Source of the DNA: Nitrososphaerota archaeon
GTDB lineage: Archaea; Thermoproteota; EX4484-205; JAAOZO01
Assembly (NCBI GenBank): GCA_011605715.1
Contig: JAAOZO010000048.1
Span: 1-5,701, forward strand
Direction of reading: 5' to 3'
DNA: 5,701 bases
Part shown: piece after piece, positions 1 through 5,350 of the stretch
How positions within the stretch are numbered: position 1 is the first letter of the stretch
Layout of the letters: the number at the start of each line of letters is the position of its first letter
Translations under genes and position numbers: made by a program
The notes under the pieces: generated by a model
What the model was told of the DNA's origin: nothing
Databases searched by the model: none
Seen by the model: the letters and a program-made list of their open reading frames with translations, nothing else

Positions 1-1
1 C

Positions 2-1003
2 TGGTTTAATGCTGAAAAAGTAAAGCCAGCAAACAGTGGAACAGAAGCTAACATGTATGCTGTAAGACTTGCAAGGGCTTATACTGGAAAGAAAAAAATT
101 GGAAAAATGGAAGGAGGATGGCATGGAGGCTTTAATGGACTACACAGAGCGGTAAACTACCCTTACGATAAGTCATCTTCGTTGGGACTAGTTGAAGAAG
201 AAAATGTTGTTCCTTTGCCGTTTAACGACCTTGAAGGCACGATAGAAAGAGCTAAAGAAGAGGACTTAGCAGGTATAATTTTGGAGCCAGTACTTGGGGC
301 TACAGGAGTTATTCCAGCTAGTGAAGACTACCTCAAAGGGCTTAGGGAATTTTGCGATAAAAGAAACATCGTGCTAATATTTGATGAAGTTATTACTGGG
401 TTTAGGTATCCTGGTGGTGTACAGAACTACTACAAGGTAAAGCCAGACTTAACAACGTTGGGAAAAGCTGTTGGAGGACAATATTTTGCAGGTGCTGGTG
501 GAATCTGCGGAATTTCAGAAATAATGGATTTGCTTGACCAAATTAAGAGGCCAAACTTTTGGGAACGCTCTTTTCACGGAGGAACTTATGTAGGCAATGC
601 GCTAACGATGCGAGCAGGCTACGTTACAATAAAAGAACTTGAGAAAAGGAAAGATGAAGTTTACCCTTACATTAATTCTCTTGGTGAGCATGGAAGGAAG
701 AAAATTGAAGAAGTTCTAAAAGAAAACAAGTTTGAAGCTTATGTTACTGGGTTGCTCTCGATGATCGGTTTGCATTTTACAAAAGAAAGGCCTACAAATG
801 GAATAACAGCAGAAAGAACTAAAAACAAAGAAATTGGAAGAAAAATGTTTAGCTATATGCTACAAAGAGGAATAGTTTACCAAAGACCAGAGACTCCACA
901 CTTCGCAATATCTACTGCTCATACAAAAGAAGAAGTAGAAAAATTAGTGGAAGAAATTGGAAACTTCATTGAAGAGACAAAAAGAAAGGCTGAAAGCTTC
1001 TGA
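2..1003 (+). CDS. Class-III PLP aminotransferase, GSA aminomutase-like (5' partial)
   Basis: This is a fold-type I, PLP-dependent class-III aminotransferase of the glutamate-1-semialdehyde 2,1-aminomutase (HemL) type. The frame is open from base 2, and the codons before the first ATG (position 53) already encode the family motif NSGTEAN, so that ATG is internal and the true start lies outside the window. The 333 visible residues compare with roughly 430 in complete members. Counting from the ATG at 53, I see the substrate/cofactor loop GGWHGGFNG (21-29), IILEPVLGATGVIP, the cofactor-binding DEVITGFR (D111), the Schiff-base lysine in TTLGKAVGG (K138, bases 464-466), the GTYVGNALTMRAG segment (177-189) and the C-terminal FAISTAHTKEEVEKL. 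After the lysine, GGQYFAGAGG replaces the GGGLPVGAYGG usual in true HemL, so the substrate may differ. A cytosolic transaminase or aminomutase is certain at family level; a heme role is not supported. It converges on the aldolase gene with a 17-bp gap and no visible terminator. Confidence 0.9.
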   Translation, partial: WFNAEKVKPANSGTEANMYAVRLARAYTGKKKIGKMEGGWHGGFNGLHRAVNYPYDKSSSLGLVEEENVVPLPFNDLEGTIERAKEEDLAGIILEPVLGATGVIPASEDYLKGLREFCDKRNIVLIFDEVITGFRYPGGVQNYYKVKPDLTTLGKAVGGQYFAGAGGICGISEIMDLLDQIKRPNFWERSFHGGTYVGNALTMRAGYVTIKELEKRKDEVYPYINSLGEHGRKKIEEVLKENKFEAYVTGLLSMIGLHFTKERPTNGITAERTKNKEIGRKMFSYMLQRGIVYQRPETPHFAISTAHTKEEVEKLVEEIGNFIEETKRKAESF

Positions 1004-1020
1004 GCTTAATCAGAGAATAC

Positions 1021-1917
1021 TCATTGTTCTTGAATCGATTTCATTACTGTTTTTACGTCTTCCAGTTCCTTGTCTGAAAGTGGAAGTAGAGGTAACCTTG
1101 GCGCTCCAACGTTGTAGCCCATTAAGTTCAAGGCAGCTTTAACATACGAGATCCATCTTCCTCTTCTTTCGGTTAGGAAAAACCATGGTAAGAGCTTAAA
1201 GTAAATTCTCTTTGCTTTTTCTAAGTTACCCTCTTTGAAGAATGCGTCGTACATCTCTTTTTGAAGCCTAATCGTAACATTGGCCGCGCCAGAAACCCAC
1301 CCTACGGCTCCTACCAAGAAAGCTTCCAAAGAATTTTCATCCTTTCCAAAAAATATTGTTGGTTTTCCTTTCCCAAGGTAAAATGTCTCATGCACGTATG
1401 CAACGTCTCCATGCGTTTCTTTAATGTATTGAATTATGCCTTCGTTGGCCATCTTGACTAAAAGCTGAGGCTTTACGTAAACTCCAGTTGTCCAAGGGTT
1501 ATTGTATAGCATTATAGGAATACTAACTGCCTTAGAAATTAGCTTAAAGTGATTAAACAGTTCTTCTTCGTTTGGCTTGTAGTAGTAGGGTGGAGTGATA
1601 AGCAAGCCATCTGCGCCTACTTTTTCAGCAAACTTAGAGAGCTCAATTACACTTTTTGTTGAACAAGAAGAAACACCAGCTAGAACTGGAACTCTTTCAC
1701 CAACATGACTTACAATTTCTTCGATTAGCCTTTTTCGCTCCTGGTCGTTTAAGTTGAAAAATTCACCAGTACTCCCCTCAACTATTATTCCATCGGCTCC
1801 ATTGCTTATAAGAAAGTCAACATGTTGTTTTGTAAGTTCGTAGTTTATTTCTTCATTCCTGTCGAATACGGTTATCACTGGAGGAAAAACACCTGAAAAG
1901 ACCTTTTGTGAGCTCAT
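1021..1917 (-). CDS. DapA/NAL-family class I aldolase or lyase, not a typical DHDPS
   Basis: This 298-residue TIM-barrel protein of the dihydrodipicolinate synthase/N-acetylneuraminate lyase family has the usual full length. Members form a Schiff base with pyruvate or a 2-keto acid and catalyse reversible aldol or dehydratase reactions. I see the pyruvate carboxylate-binding loop GSTGE (48-52), the catalytic tyrosine in MLYNNPWTTG (Y138), and the Schiff-base lysine in YIKETHGD (K166). The arginine that follows YNxPS in true DHDPS and binds aspartate semialdehyde (R138 in E. coli) is Thr143 here. A keto-sugar-acid aldolase or dehydratase, or another 2-keto-acid lyase, is therefore more likely than lysine synthesis; the substrate cannot be read from sequence. 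The ATG at 1917 is chosen because upstream ATGs are out of frame and a TATA element sits about 27 bp upstream, implying a nearly leaderless mRNA. The gene appears to be transcribed alone and converges with the aminotransferase. Confidence 0.9.
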   Translation of the reverse strand: MSSQKVFSGVFPPVITVFDRNEEINYELTKQHVDFLISNGADGIIVEGSTGEFFNLNDQERKRLIEEIVSHVGERVPVLAGVSSCSTKSVIELSKFAEKVGADGLLITPPYYYKPNEEELFNHFKLISKAVSIPIMLYNNPWTTGVYVKPQLLVKMANEGIIQYIKETHGDVAYVHETFYLGKGKPTIFFGKDENSLEAFLVGAVGWVSGAANVTIRLQKEMYDAFFKEGNLEKAKRIYFKLLPWFFLTERRGRWISYVKAALNLMGYNVGAPRLPLLPLSDKELEDVKTVMKSIQEQ

Positions 1918-1939
1918 AACATCATGTGCAAGTTTTTAG

Positions 1940-1950
1940 TATATAAATTT
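1940..1950 (-). promoter_or_regulatory. TATA box of the DapA-family gene
   Basis: Read on the minus strand, this is AAATTTATATA, a strong match to the archaeal TATA element. Its centre lies about 27 bp upstream of the ATG at 1917, so transcription should begin at or within a few bases of the start codon, giving a leaderless message. No Shine-Dalgarno sequence precedes the ATG, consistent with that. Confidence 0.65.
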
Positions 1951-2036
1951 AAGTTCATTACTCTAATACTAGAGAAGAAAGATTCGCTACCTTTTTACTT
2001 AGATAAAATAAATTTTAGAGCCAGTATTCTTTTGAA

Positions 2037-2165
2037 ATGGGAAGATTAAGCAAAAATAGCATTAAAGAAAAACTTGTGTCATTTATTGCAGTACTTAAAG
2101 TCTCCCTGACAGGAGAGGAGGCTAATGAGGACTTTGATGAACTCAGGATAAACCCTAGACTTTAA
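2037..2165 (+). CDS. Short ORF of 42 residues, possible antitoxin-like peptide or gene remnant
   Basis: An ATG-to-TAA frame of 42 codons encodes a hydrophilic, helix-prone peptide starting MGRLSKNSIKEKL and ending in an acidic, Arg-containing tail (TGEEANEDFDELRINPRL). The composition looks like real protein: Glu, Lys and Asp are frequent and there are no low-complexity stretches. I do not recognise the family. Short acidic C-terminal tails of this kind occur in type II antitoxins, and the ORF ends three bases from the end of the vapC remnant on the other strand, so it could be part of the same decayed toxin-antitoxin patch. An AT-rich stretch (AGATAAAATAAATTTTAG, about 2000-2018) could serve as its promoter. 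It may be a genuine small gene, a fragment truncated by a rearrangement, or chance. Confidence 0.3.
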   Translation: MGRLSKNSIKEKLVSFIAVLKVSLTGEEANEDFDELRINPRL

Positions 2166-2168
2166 CGA

Positions 2169-2252
2169 CTATTTTCCTTCTAAAAATTCGATAGATTTCT
2201 CTTTAAATCTTCTCAGTATAATGACTATAACACTTGAATCTAAGACACACAT
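2169..2252 (-). pseudogene. vapC: Truncated VapC PIN-domain toxin remnant
   Basis: The ATG at 2252 follows the TAG of vapB directly, in the same frame as that gene's second half, which is the normal vapB-vapC order. The 27 residues begin MCVLDSSVIVIILRRFKEKS, matching the first strand and helix of a PIN-domain RNase, including the first catalytic aspartate (D5). The position usually held by a second Asp after VIV is Ile. A TAG ends the frame after EFLEGK, and nothing VapC-like follows in any frame, whereas VapC proteins are typically about 130 residues. The remaining PIN acidic residues are gone, so no active nuclease is possible. The missing part seems to have been deleted, with unrelated sequence (the plus-strand short ORF) now abutting it. 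Confidence 0.7.
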
Positions 2253-2476
2253 CTATCTTAATCTCTGTGTTTCTTTTATATTTTTCACGATTTCTTCCTC
2301 AGGAAGCCTAGATAAAAGTTCTCCAAGCTCTTTAGCTGCTTCTTTAGTTTTTTCAATTCTTTTTTTCTTCAATTCCTCTTCGATGGCTCTTCTTGCGACT
2401 TTACTCACTTCAATCTTGTACTTTTAAGCTCTTCTTTTAGTTCTTTTAGTATTCTTACAGTTATCGTTGTACTCAT
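2253..2476 (-). pseudogene. vapB: VapB ribbon-helix-helix antitoxin with a one-base frameshift
   Basis: Frame one starts at the ATG at 2476 and gives MSTTITVRILKELKEELK, the DNA-binding beta strand and first helix of a CopG/RHH-type archaeal VapB, then meets a TGA at 2405-2407. Frame two continues the same protein without loss: YKIEVSKVARRAIEEELKK, then a charged helical tail (EAAKELGELLSRLPEEEIV) typical of the toxin-binding part, ending at TAG 2253-2255. One base is missing around the A-run at 2421-2425 (AAAAG where AAAAAG would restore the frame); repaired, the product is 74 residues, a normal VapB length. The strand residue that is usually Pro (RIPKEL) is Leu. In intact systems this protein neutralises VapC and represses the operon. 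Because vapC next door is also broken, true decay is more likely than a sequencing error. Confidence 0.8.
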
Positions 2477-2502
2477 AAAATATTACTTATTTTTTGTAAC
2501 AC

Positions 2503-2511
2503 CTAAATAAA
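2503..2511 (-). promoter_or_regulatory. TATA box of the vapBC remnant
   Basis: The minus strand reads CCTTTATTTAGG over 2502-2513, with TTTATTTA as an archaeal TATA element centred about 31 bp upstream of the vapB ATG. Predicted initiation is within about five bases of the start codon. The near-palindromic shape of the 12-mer could also make it an RHH operator, but that is only inference. Confidence 0.5.
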
Positions 2512-2662
2512 GGTTTCTAAAAATAGGCTAACAAAGGTTCTTCTCTAGTTTCGTTTTTCGTTATGTTTAAAGGTTCCGAGCTGCATAGCTTTTTGGCTTT
2601 CATAGCTCTTGGGATTCATCAGCCTAGCTTTTATTCTTTGCACTACTCTTTAATTACTTCAA
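2512..2662. other. Spacer between vapB promoter and pyk terminator, no assignable gene
   Basis: I see no recognisable gene here. On the minus strand a 32-codon frame (GTG at 2643 to TAG at 2545) contains RIKARLMNPKSYESQKAM, which looks mildly protein-like and holds an internal ATG, but it matches no family I know. A TTCTTCTCTA motif at 2538-2547 is shared with other spacers in the window. No tRNA-like or structured-RNA fold is apparent. Confidence 0.4.
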
Positions 2663-2682
2663 GAAAAAAAGGTCTCCTTTTT
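2661..2682 (-). terminator. Hairpin plus T-run terminator of pyruvate kinase
   Basis: On the minus strand, beginning 15 bases after the pyk stop, AAAAAGG-AGA-CCTTTTT forms a perfect 7-bp inverted repeat (2666-2682) that runs into seven consecutive Ts and then CTT. Oligo-T tracts alone terminate archaeal transcription; the small A/T-rich stem may or may not contribute. Confidence 0.6.
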
Positions 2683-2697
2683 ACTGATAGTAACCAT

Positions 2698-4059
2698 TTA
2701 AGGTAATCTTACCAGTTTAATTATATGTTGAGGACGATCTGACAATCCATATGTTAGTATTACGCTATCTCCAGACTTAAACTTATTCTTTTTAACTAGC
2801 AAAGAAAGAGCTTTCTCCAATCCAGCCTCATAATCTTTTTCGCCTATCAGTAGAGATTCAAAGTTCCAAAGCAAGTTAGTTTGCCTAACAACTTTTTTAC
2901 TTGAACTTGAAGAATAAACTTTCATTTTTGGCCTAAACTTTGCGATTCTAAACGCAGTATTCCCAGACTTTGTGTAAATGATAACGTTGCTCTCCAGCAC
3001 TTCGGACAGCTTAACTAAACCATAAGAAAACTTATCACTTAAATTTTGAGGTTTAGCTTCAACTTCGTTCAAAGCTGCTAGTTCCTTTTCTGCAAGAGAT
3101 ATTATTTTATCAAGAAACCTTGTAGTTTCTACTGGATGCTTACCTATTGAAGTTTCATTTGTTAACAAAAATCCAGAAGCTCTTTCTTTTATTGCATTGT
3201 ATACGTCAACAGCCTCGGACCTTGTTGGGACTATGCTTTCCGTCATTGAAGTTAAGATTTGAGTAGCAACTATTGCTTGTCTTCCGCTTCTAATAGACTC
3301 TTCGATTATCTTACTTTGTAAGAATGGAACTTCTTCTATGCTAAAGTGCAACCCAAGATCTCCTCTTGCAACAATAACCATGTCACAAACTTCTAAGATT
3401 TCTTTTAGATTCTTGAATCCAGCAGCTGTTTCAATTTTAGACATCACTCTAATATCAGAACCATCATTTTCTTCTAAAAGTTTCTTTAGCGCAACAATAT
3501 CATCCTTTTTCTTTACATAACTCATTGCAATGTAATCAACTTCATTTTTTACACACCATTTTAAGTCCTGCTCATCTTTAGGAGAAATTGCTGGTAAGCT
3601 ATACTCCTTTCCTTTTATTACAATGGCTTTCCCTGAAGTTAACTTTCCATCTGAAAGAGCTTTTACTTCAACTTTGTCTTCATGCTTTCTTAAAACTTTA
3701 AGTTGAACTTTTCCATCGTCTATTAGTAAGATGTCTCCTTCCTCTACGTCGCTAAAGAAGATTTTAGAAGAAGGAGGGAACTCTTTAGACGAAATTAAAA
3801 AGTGATCATCTGCCTTAAAGTGTTTTTCCTTAATTTCTCCAAGCCTTATACTTGGACCCTGTAAGTCTCCAATTATTGCTAGAGGTTTATTCAGGTCATC
3901 TTCAGCTCTTCTTATATTTTTTACGTAAAGGGCTCGCTCCTCCTCAGTTGCATGAGAAAAGTTGATTCTAAAACCATCTACGTATTGCGCAACTTCTTTA
4001 ACAACTTCGTAATCCATAGTAGAAGGACCAAGCGTAACTATTACTTTTGTTCTTCTCAT
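2698..4059 (-). CDS. pyk: Pyruvate kinase
   Basis: This enzyme transfers phosphate from phosphoenolpyruvate to ADP, giving pyruvate and ATP at the end of glycolysis in the cytosol. It has 453 residues, a normal length for a compact archaeal enzyme. The N-terminal RRTKVIVTLGPST begins the barrel, so the ATG at 4059 is right. RINFSH (31-36) supplies the nucleotide and monovalent-cation site, and DLQGPSIR (65-72) precedes the inserted B domain (about 73-160). MSKIET carries the catalytic lysine K208 and metal ligand E210; ARGDLG carries metal ligand D234; VATQILTSM carries T266, and PTRSEAVDV follows. The C-terminal domain (about 340-453) ends GDSVILTYGLSDRPQHIIKL. Residue 70, Ser in GPSIR, lies where potassium-dependent enzymes have Glu and potassium-independent ones Lys. 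The gene stands alone, with its own terminator and about 540 bp of spacer upstream. Confidence 0.97.
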   Translation of the reverse strand: MRRTKVIVTLGPSTMDYEVVKEVAQYVDGFRINFSHATEEERALYVKNIRRAEDDLNKPLAIIGDLQGPSIRLGEIKEKHFKADDHFLISSKEFPPSSKIFFSDVEEGDILLIDDGKVQLKVLRKHEDKVEVKALSDGKLTSGKAIVIKGKEYSLPAISPKDEQDLKWCVKNEVDYIAMSYVKKKDDIVALKKLLEENDGSDIRVMSKIETAAGFKNLKEILEVCDMVIVARGDLGLHFSIEEVPFLQSKIIEESIRSGRQAIVATQILTSMTESIVPTRSEAVDVYNAIKERASGFLLTNETSIGKHPVETTRFLDKIISLAEKELAALNEVEAKPQNLSDKFSYGLVKLSEVLESNVIIYTKSGNTAFRIAKFRPKMKVYSSSSSKKVVRQTNLLWNFESLLIGEKDYEAGLEKALSLLVKKNKFKSGDSVILTYGLSDRPQHIIKLVRLP

Positions 4060-4094
4060 CGTATAAATTTCGGCTAGAAGAAGTTGCGAAGAGT

Positions 4095-4108
4095 AGTTAA
4101 ACCTTTTC
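4095..4108 (-). promoter_or_regulatory. Possible pyk promoter
   Basis: The minus strand reads AAAAGGTTTAACTA, a purine-rich BRE-like stretch followed by a weak TATA-like element centred about 40 bp before the pyk ATG, which would give a leader of roughly 13 nt. A better-looking TTTATA at 4062-4070 is too close to the ATG (3-11 bp upstream of it) to drive the full-length gene, because initiation would fall inside the conserved N-terminus. Confidence 0.35.
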
Positions 4109-4240
4109 GTAAGTTAAAGGAAGTCAACAAATCAGACCTATGAATGCACTACTTCTCTGAGTAAGAACTTTGGTTTCTACCCTATGACTACCTACAAATA
4201 ATCTTTTCAAATGAGTATAAAGTATGGCTTCGCTCACAGT

Positions 4241-4270
4241 TATGAACTCCTTTCTTCTCTAATTTTTAAT
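4241..4270. repeat. Direct repeat, left copy
   Basis: This 30-bp sequence matches 5273-5302 at 27 of 30 positions, and the last 20 bases are identical (TTTCTTCTCTAATTTTTAAT). All three differences are C/T transitions. Similarity resumes after a short indel at AGCTTTAA (4274-4281 here, 5315-5322 in the right copy). The two copies bracket the DUF433/DUF5615 pair in the same orientation. Confidence 0.7.
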
Positions 4271-4339
4271 AAAAGCTTTAACTTAAAAAGAACTGGAACA
4301 AAATTCTGCATCAAAAACTTTTAAGGTAACTCCACATAA

Positions 4340-4373
4340 AAGTCTTTCTTTACAGTCGATCGAAAAAAGACTT
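4340..4373. repeat. Imperfect inverted repeat (stem-loop)
   Basis: AAGTCTTTCTT (4340-4350) pairs with AAAAAAGACTT (4363-4373) at 10 of 11 positions around a 12-base loop that includes the palindrome TCGATCGA. It lies about 230 bp downstream of the toxin gene, with only four Ts following on the minus strand, so it could be a late terminator, a protein-binding site, or chance in AT-rich DNA. Confidence 0.4.
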
Positions 4374-4601
4374 AACTCACTAACATTCAGAGCGCAACGC
4401 AACTAGCTTCGCAGAAGTATTAGAATTTATGCTCATGTTTGTTCAGAATCGTTAGAAATCATCTAAGCATTATTATGACGATGAGTTCTTTTACTACCAA
4501 AACATCTCCACAATCTTTTTCAAAATGTTAATCAGCTCGGTAAACTCTTGCCATATTGCATTTTTATCTCAGAAGATTCTAACGCTAGCAGGGATGGCAT
4601 T

Positions 4602-4967
4602 CTATTTTGAAGTATACCTTAATGGAATGACTCGAACATGATCTTCTTTAACTACAAGAAAACAGTTTTCTATAGGAAACTTAGAAGAGTGCAGGCCCAT
4701 AACTTTTTCAGCTATGCGTTGAGGAGATTTTGGAACTATTCTTAATAAAATTATACCTCTTACTTTAAGTTTTTCCTTAAATATAAGTTTACCAAAATCT
4801 GTGTCAAACGTTATAACGATTCTTCCTTGTCTGTTGGTTAAATTAGGAACTTCCTTATCGCTTAAACCAGGCGAAATTTCTAAGATAGAAATTATGTTAA
4901 CACCTTTCCTTTTTAATTCCTCTACTGCCTTAATCGGTATATTTTCATCAGCTAGGAATTCAGTCAT
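4602..4967 (-). CDS. DUF5615 PIN-like toxin of a DUF433/DUF5615 pair
   Basis: This 121-residue protein has the hallmarks and usual length of the DUF5615 family, PIN-like proteins predicted to be RNases and paired with DUF433 antitoxins. I see the N-terminal acidic motif FLADENIP (D7, E8), the GVNIISILEISPGLSDKEV segment (22-40), and the second acidic motif TFDTDFGKLIF (D55, D57) followed by GIILLRI with a conserved Arg (R76). All acidic positions expected for metal binding are present, with no stop or frameshift. The ATG at 4967 is supported by a 4-bp ATGA overlap with the end of the DUF433 gene, which implies translational coupling in the original operon. Because that upstream gene now carries an internal TAA, coupling and antitoxin supply are both doubtful. 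The toxin may be poorly translated, already inactive by subtle substitution, or tolerated because of another antitoxin. Toxin function is inferred from family, not shown. Confidence 0.85.
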   Translation of the reverse strand: MTEFLADENIPIKAVEELKRKGVNIISILEISPGLSDKEVPNLTNRQGRIVITFDTDFGKLIFKEKLKVRGIILLRIVPKSPQRIAEKVMGLHSSKFPIENCFLVVKEDHVRVIPLRYTSK

Positions 4968-5200
4968 GAAAGTGGGTAAACCTTTTCTTCCTTCAAAATT
5001 TCGGTTGCATACTTTAAAACCGCAAGTATGTCTTCTTTCTTAAGTTGAGGGTAGTTTTCAAGTATCTCTTAGAATGCCCAACCGTTTGCAAGAAGCTCCA
5101 GAATGAACTCTACAGATATTCTTGTACCCTTTACTACCGGTTTTCCCGCCAGAATATCTGAGTCAACAACTATTCTTTCTTTCCAGTCTTCAGACATCAT
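4964..5200 (-). pseudogene. DUF433 antitoxin interrupted by an in-frame stop
   Basis: Starting at the ATG at 5200 (or the next one at 5197), the frame reads MMSEDWKERIVVDSDILAGK followed by PVVKGTRISVEFILELLANG, the conserved first half of the DUF433 family of helix-turn-helix antitoxins. Codon 44 is TAA (5069-5071), after NGWAF. Beyond it the same frame carries on with EILENYPQLKKEDILAVLKY and a charged tail ending PLS, exactly the family's second half, and stops at TGA 4964-4966, overlapping the toxin ATG. One base change (for example GAA to TAA) explains the defect; there is no frameshift. Full length would be about 78 residues. A longer frame reaching back to 5260 is rejected because it would start upstream of the TATA box. 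The protein should bind its toxin and repress the operon; the truncated 43-residue product lacks the C-terminal half. Confidence 0.8.
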
Positions 5201-5227
5201 CAAATCACTGTTTCTACAAGAAGACAG

Positions 5228-5238
5228 AAAATATAAGC
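5228..5238 (-). promoter_or_regulatory. TATA box of the DUF433/DUF5615 pair
   Basis: The minus strand reads GCTTATATTTT, a good archaeal TATA element centred about 33 bp upstream of the ATG at 5200. Predicted initiation near 5207 leaves a leader of about 7-10 nt containing GTGAT, a weak Shine-Dalgarno-like match. This supports starting the antitoxin at 5200 or 5197. Confidence 0.55.
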
Positions 5239-5272
5239 ATTTCCTGAAGAGAACTGGCAACTTTAGGTCAAT

Positions 5273-5302
5273 TACGAATTCTTTTCTTCTCTAATTTTTA
5301 AT
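5273..5302. repeat. Direct repeat, right copy
   Basis: This is the partner of the repeat at 4241-4270. It lies between the 3' end of the URO-D-like gene and the promoter of the DUF433/DUF5615 pair, about 35 bp upstream of that TATA box. If the pair was inserted between the copies, or can be lost by recombination between them, the removed unit would be about 1,032 bp. Confidence 0.7.
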
Positions 5303-5350
5303 TTTAGATAACACAGCTTTAAGCCTTAGATTTACAAGCCATAAAGCGAG

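Larger units (their letters stand above)
4109..4601. other. Long spacer without a convincing gene
   Basis: No frame on either strand gives a recognisable protein. The pieces seen are a minus-strand frame from GTG 4237 (38 residues, VSEAILYTHLKRLF), a plus-strand frame from ATG 4211 (37 residues), and a 24-residue minus-strand stretch at 4494-4568 (DKNAIWQEFTELINILKK), in frame with the toxin but past its stop and with no suitable start. The last could be a coding remnant. The spacer also contains one copy of the 30-bp direct repeat and an inverted repeat, listed separately. The mixture of helix-like fragments and stops suggests degenerated former coding DNA, but I cannot name a parent gene. 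Confidence 0.4.

Noticed and set aside
1924..2049. 41-residue plus-strand ORF starting MCKFLVYKFK
   Set aside because: It starts inside the divergent DapA-family promoter, overlaps the next short ORF in another frame, is Phe/Lys/Leu-rich from AT-rich DNA, and resembles no known family.
2101..2116. TCTCC-CTGACA-GGAGA hairpin as a terminator or regulatory RNA
   Set aside because: The stem is only 5 bp, has no T-run after it on either strand, and lies within the short ORF; likely chance.
2221..2427. 68-residue plus-strand ORF
   Set aside because: It is a hydrophobic, Ser/Phe/Leu-rich shadow of the vapB frame on the other strand; the minus-strand reading gives a recognisable RHH antitoxin.
4062..4070. 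AAATTTATA as the pyk TATA box
   Set aside because: It lies only 3-11 bp upstream of the pyk ATG, so initiation would fall inside the gene and lose the conserved N-terminal TKVIVTLGPS.
4494..4568. Possible extension or second domain of the DUF5615 toxin (DKNAIWQEFTELINILKK)
   Set aside because: It is in frame but separated by TAG and TGA; the toxin already has full family length at 121 residues, and the stretch is too short to assign.
4801..5043. 80-residue plus-strand ORF
   Set aside because: It is antisense to the toxin and antitoxin genes, Ser/Leu-rich as expected of a shadow frame, with no recognisable domain.
5201..5260. N-terminal extension of the DUF433 frame (MPVLFRKCLYFLSS)
   Set aside because: It would start upstream of the TATA box and is not part of the conserved domain; the ATGs at 5200/5197 fit both promoter spacing and family start.
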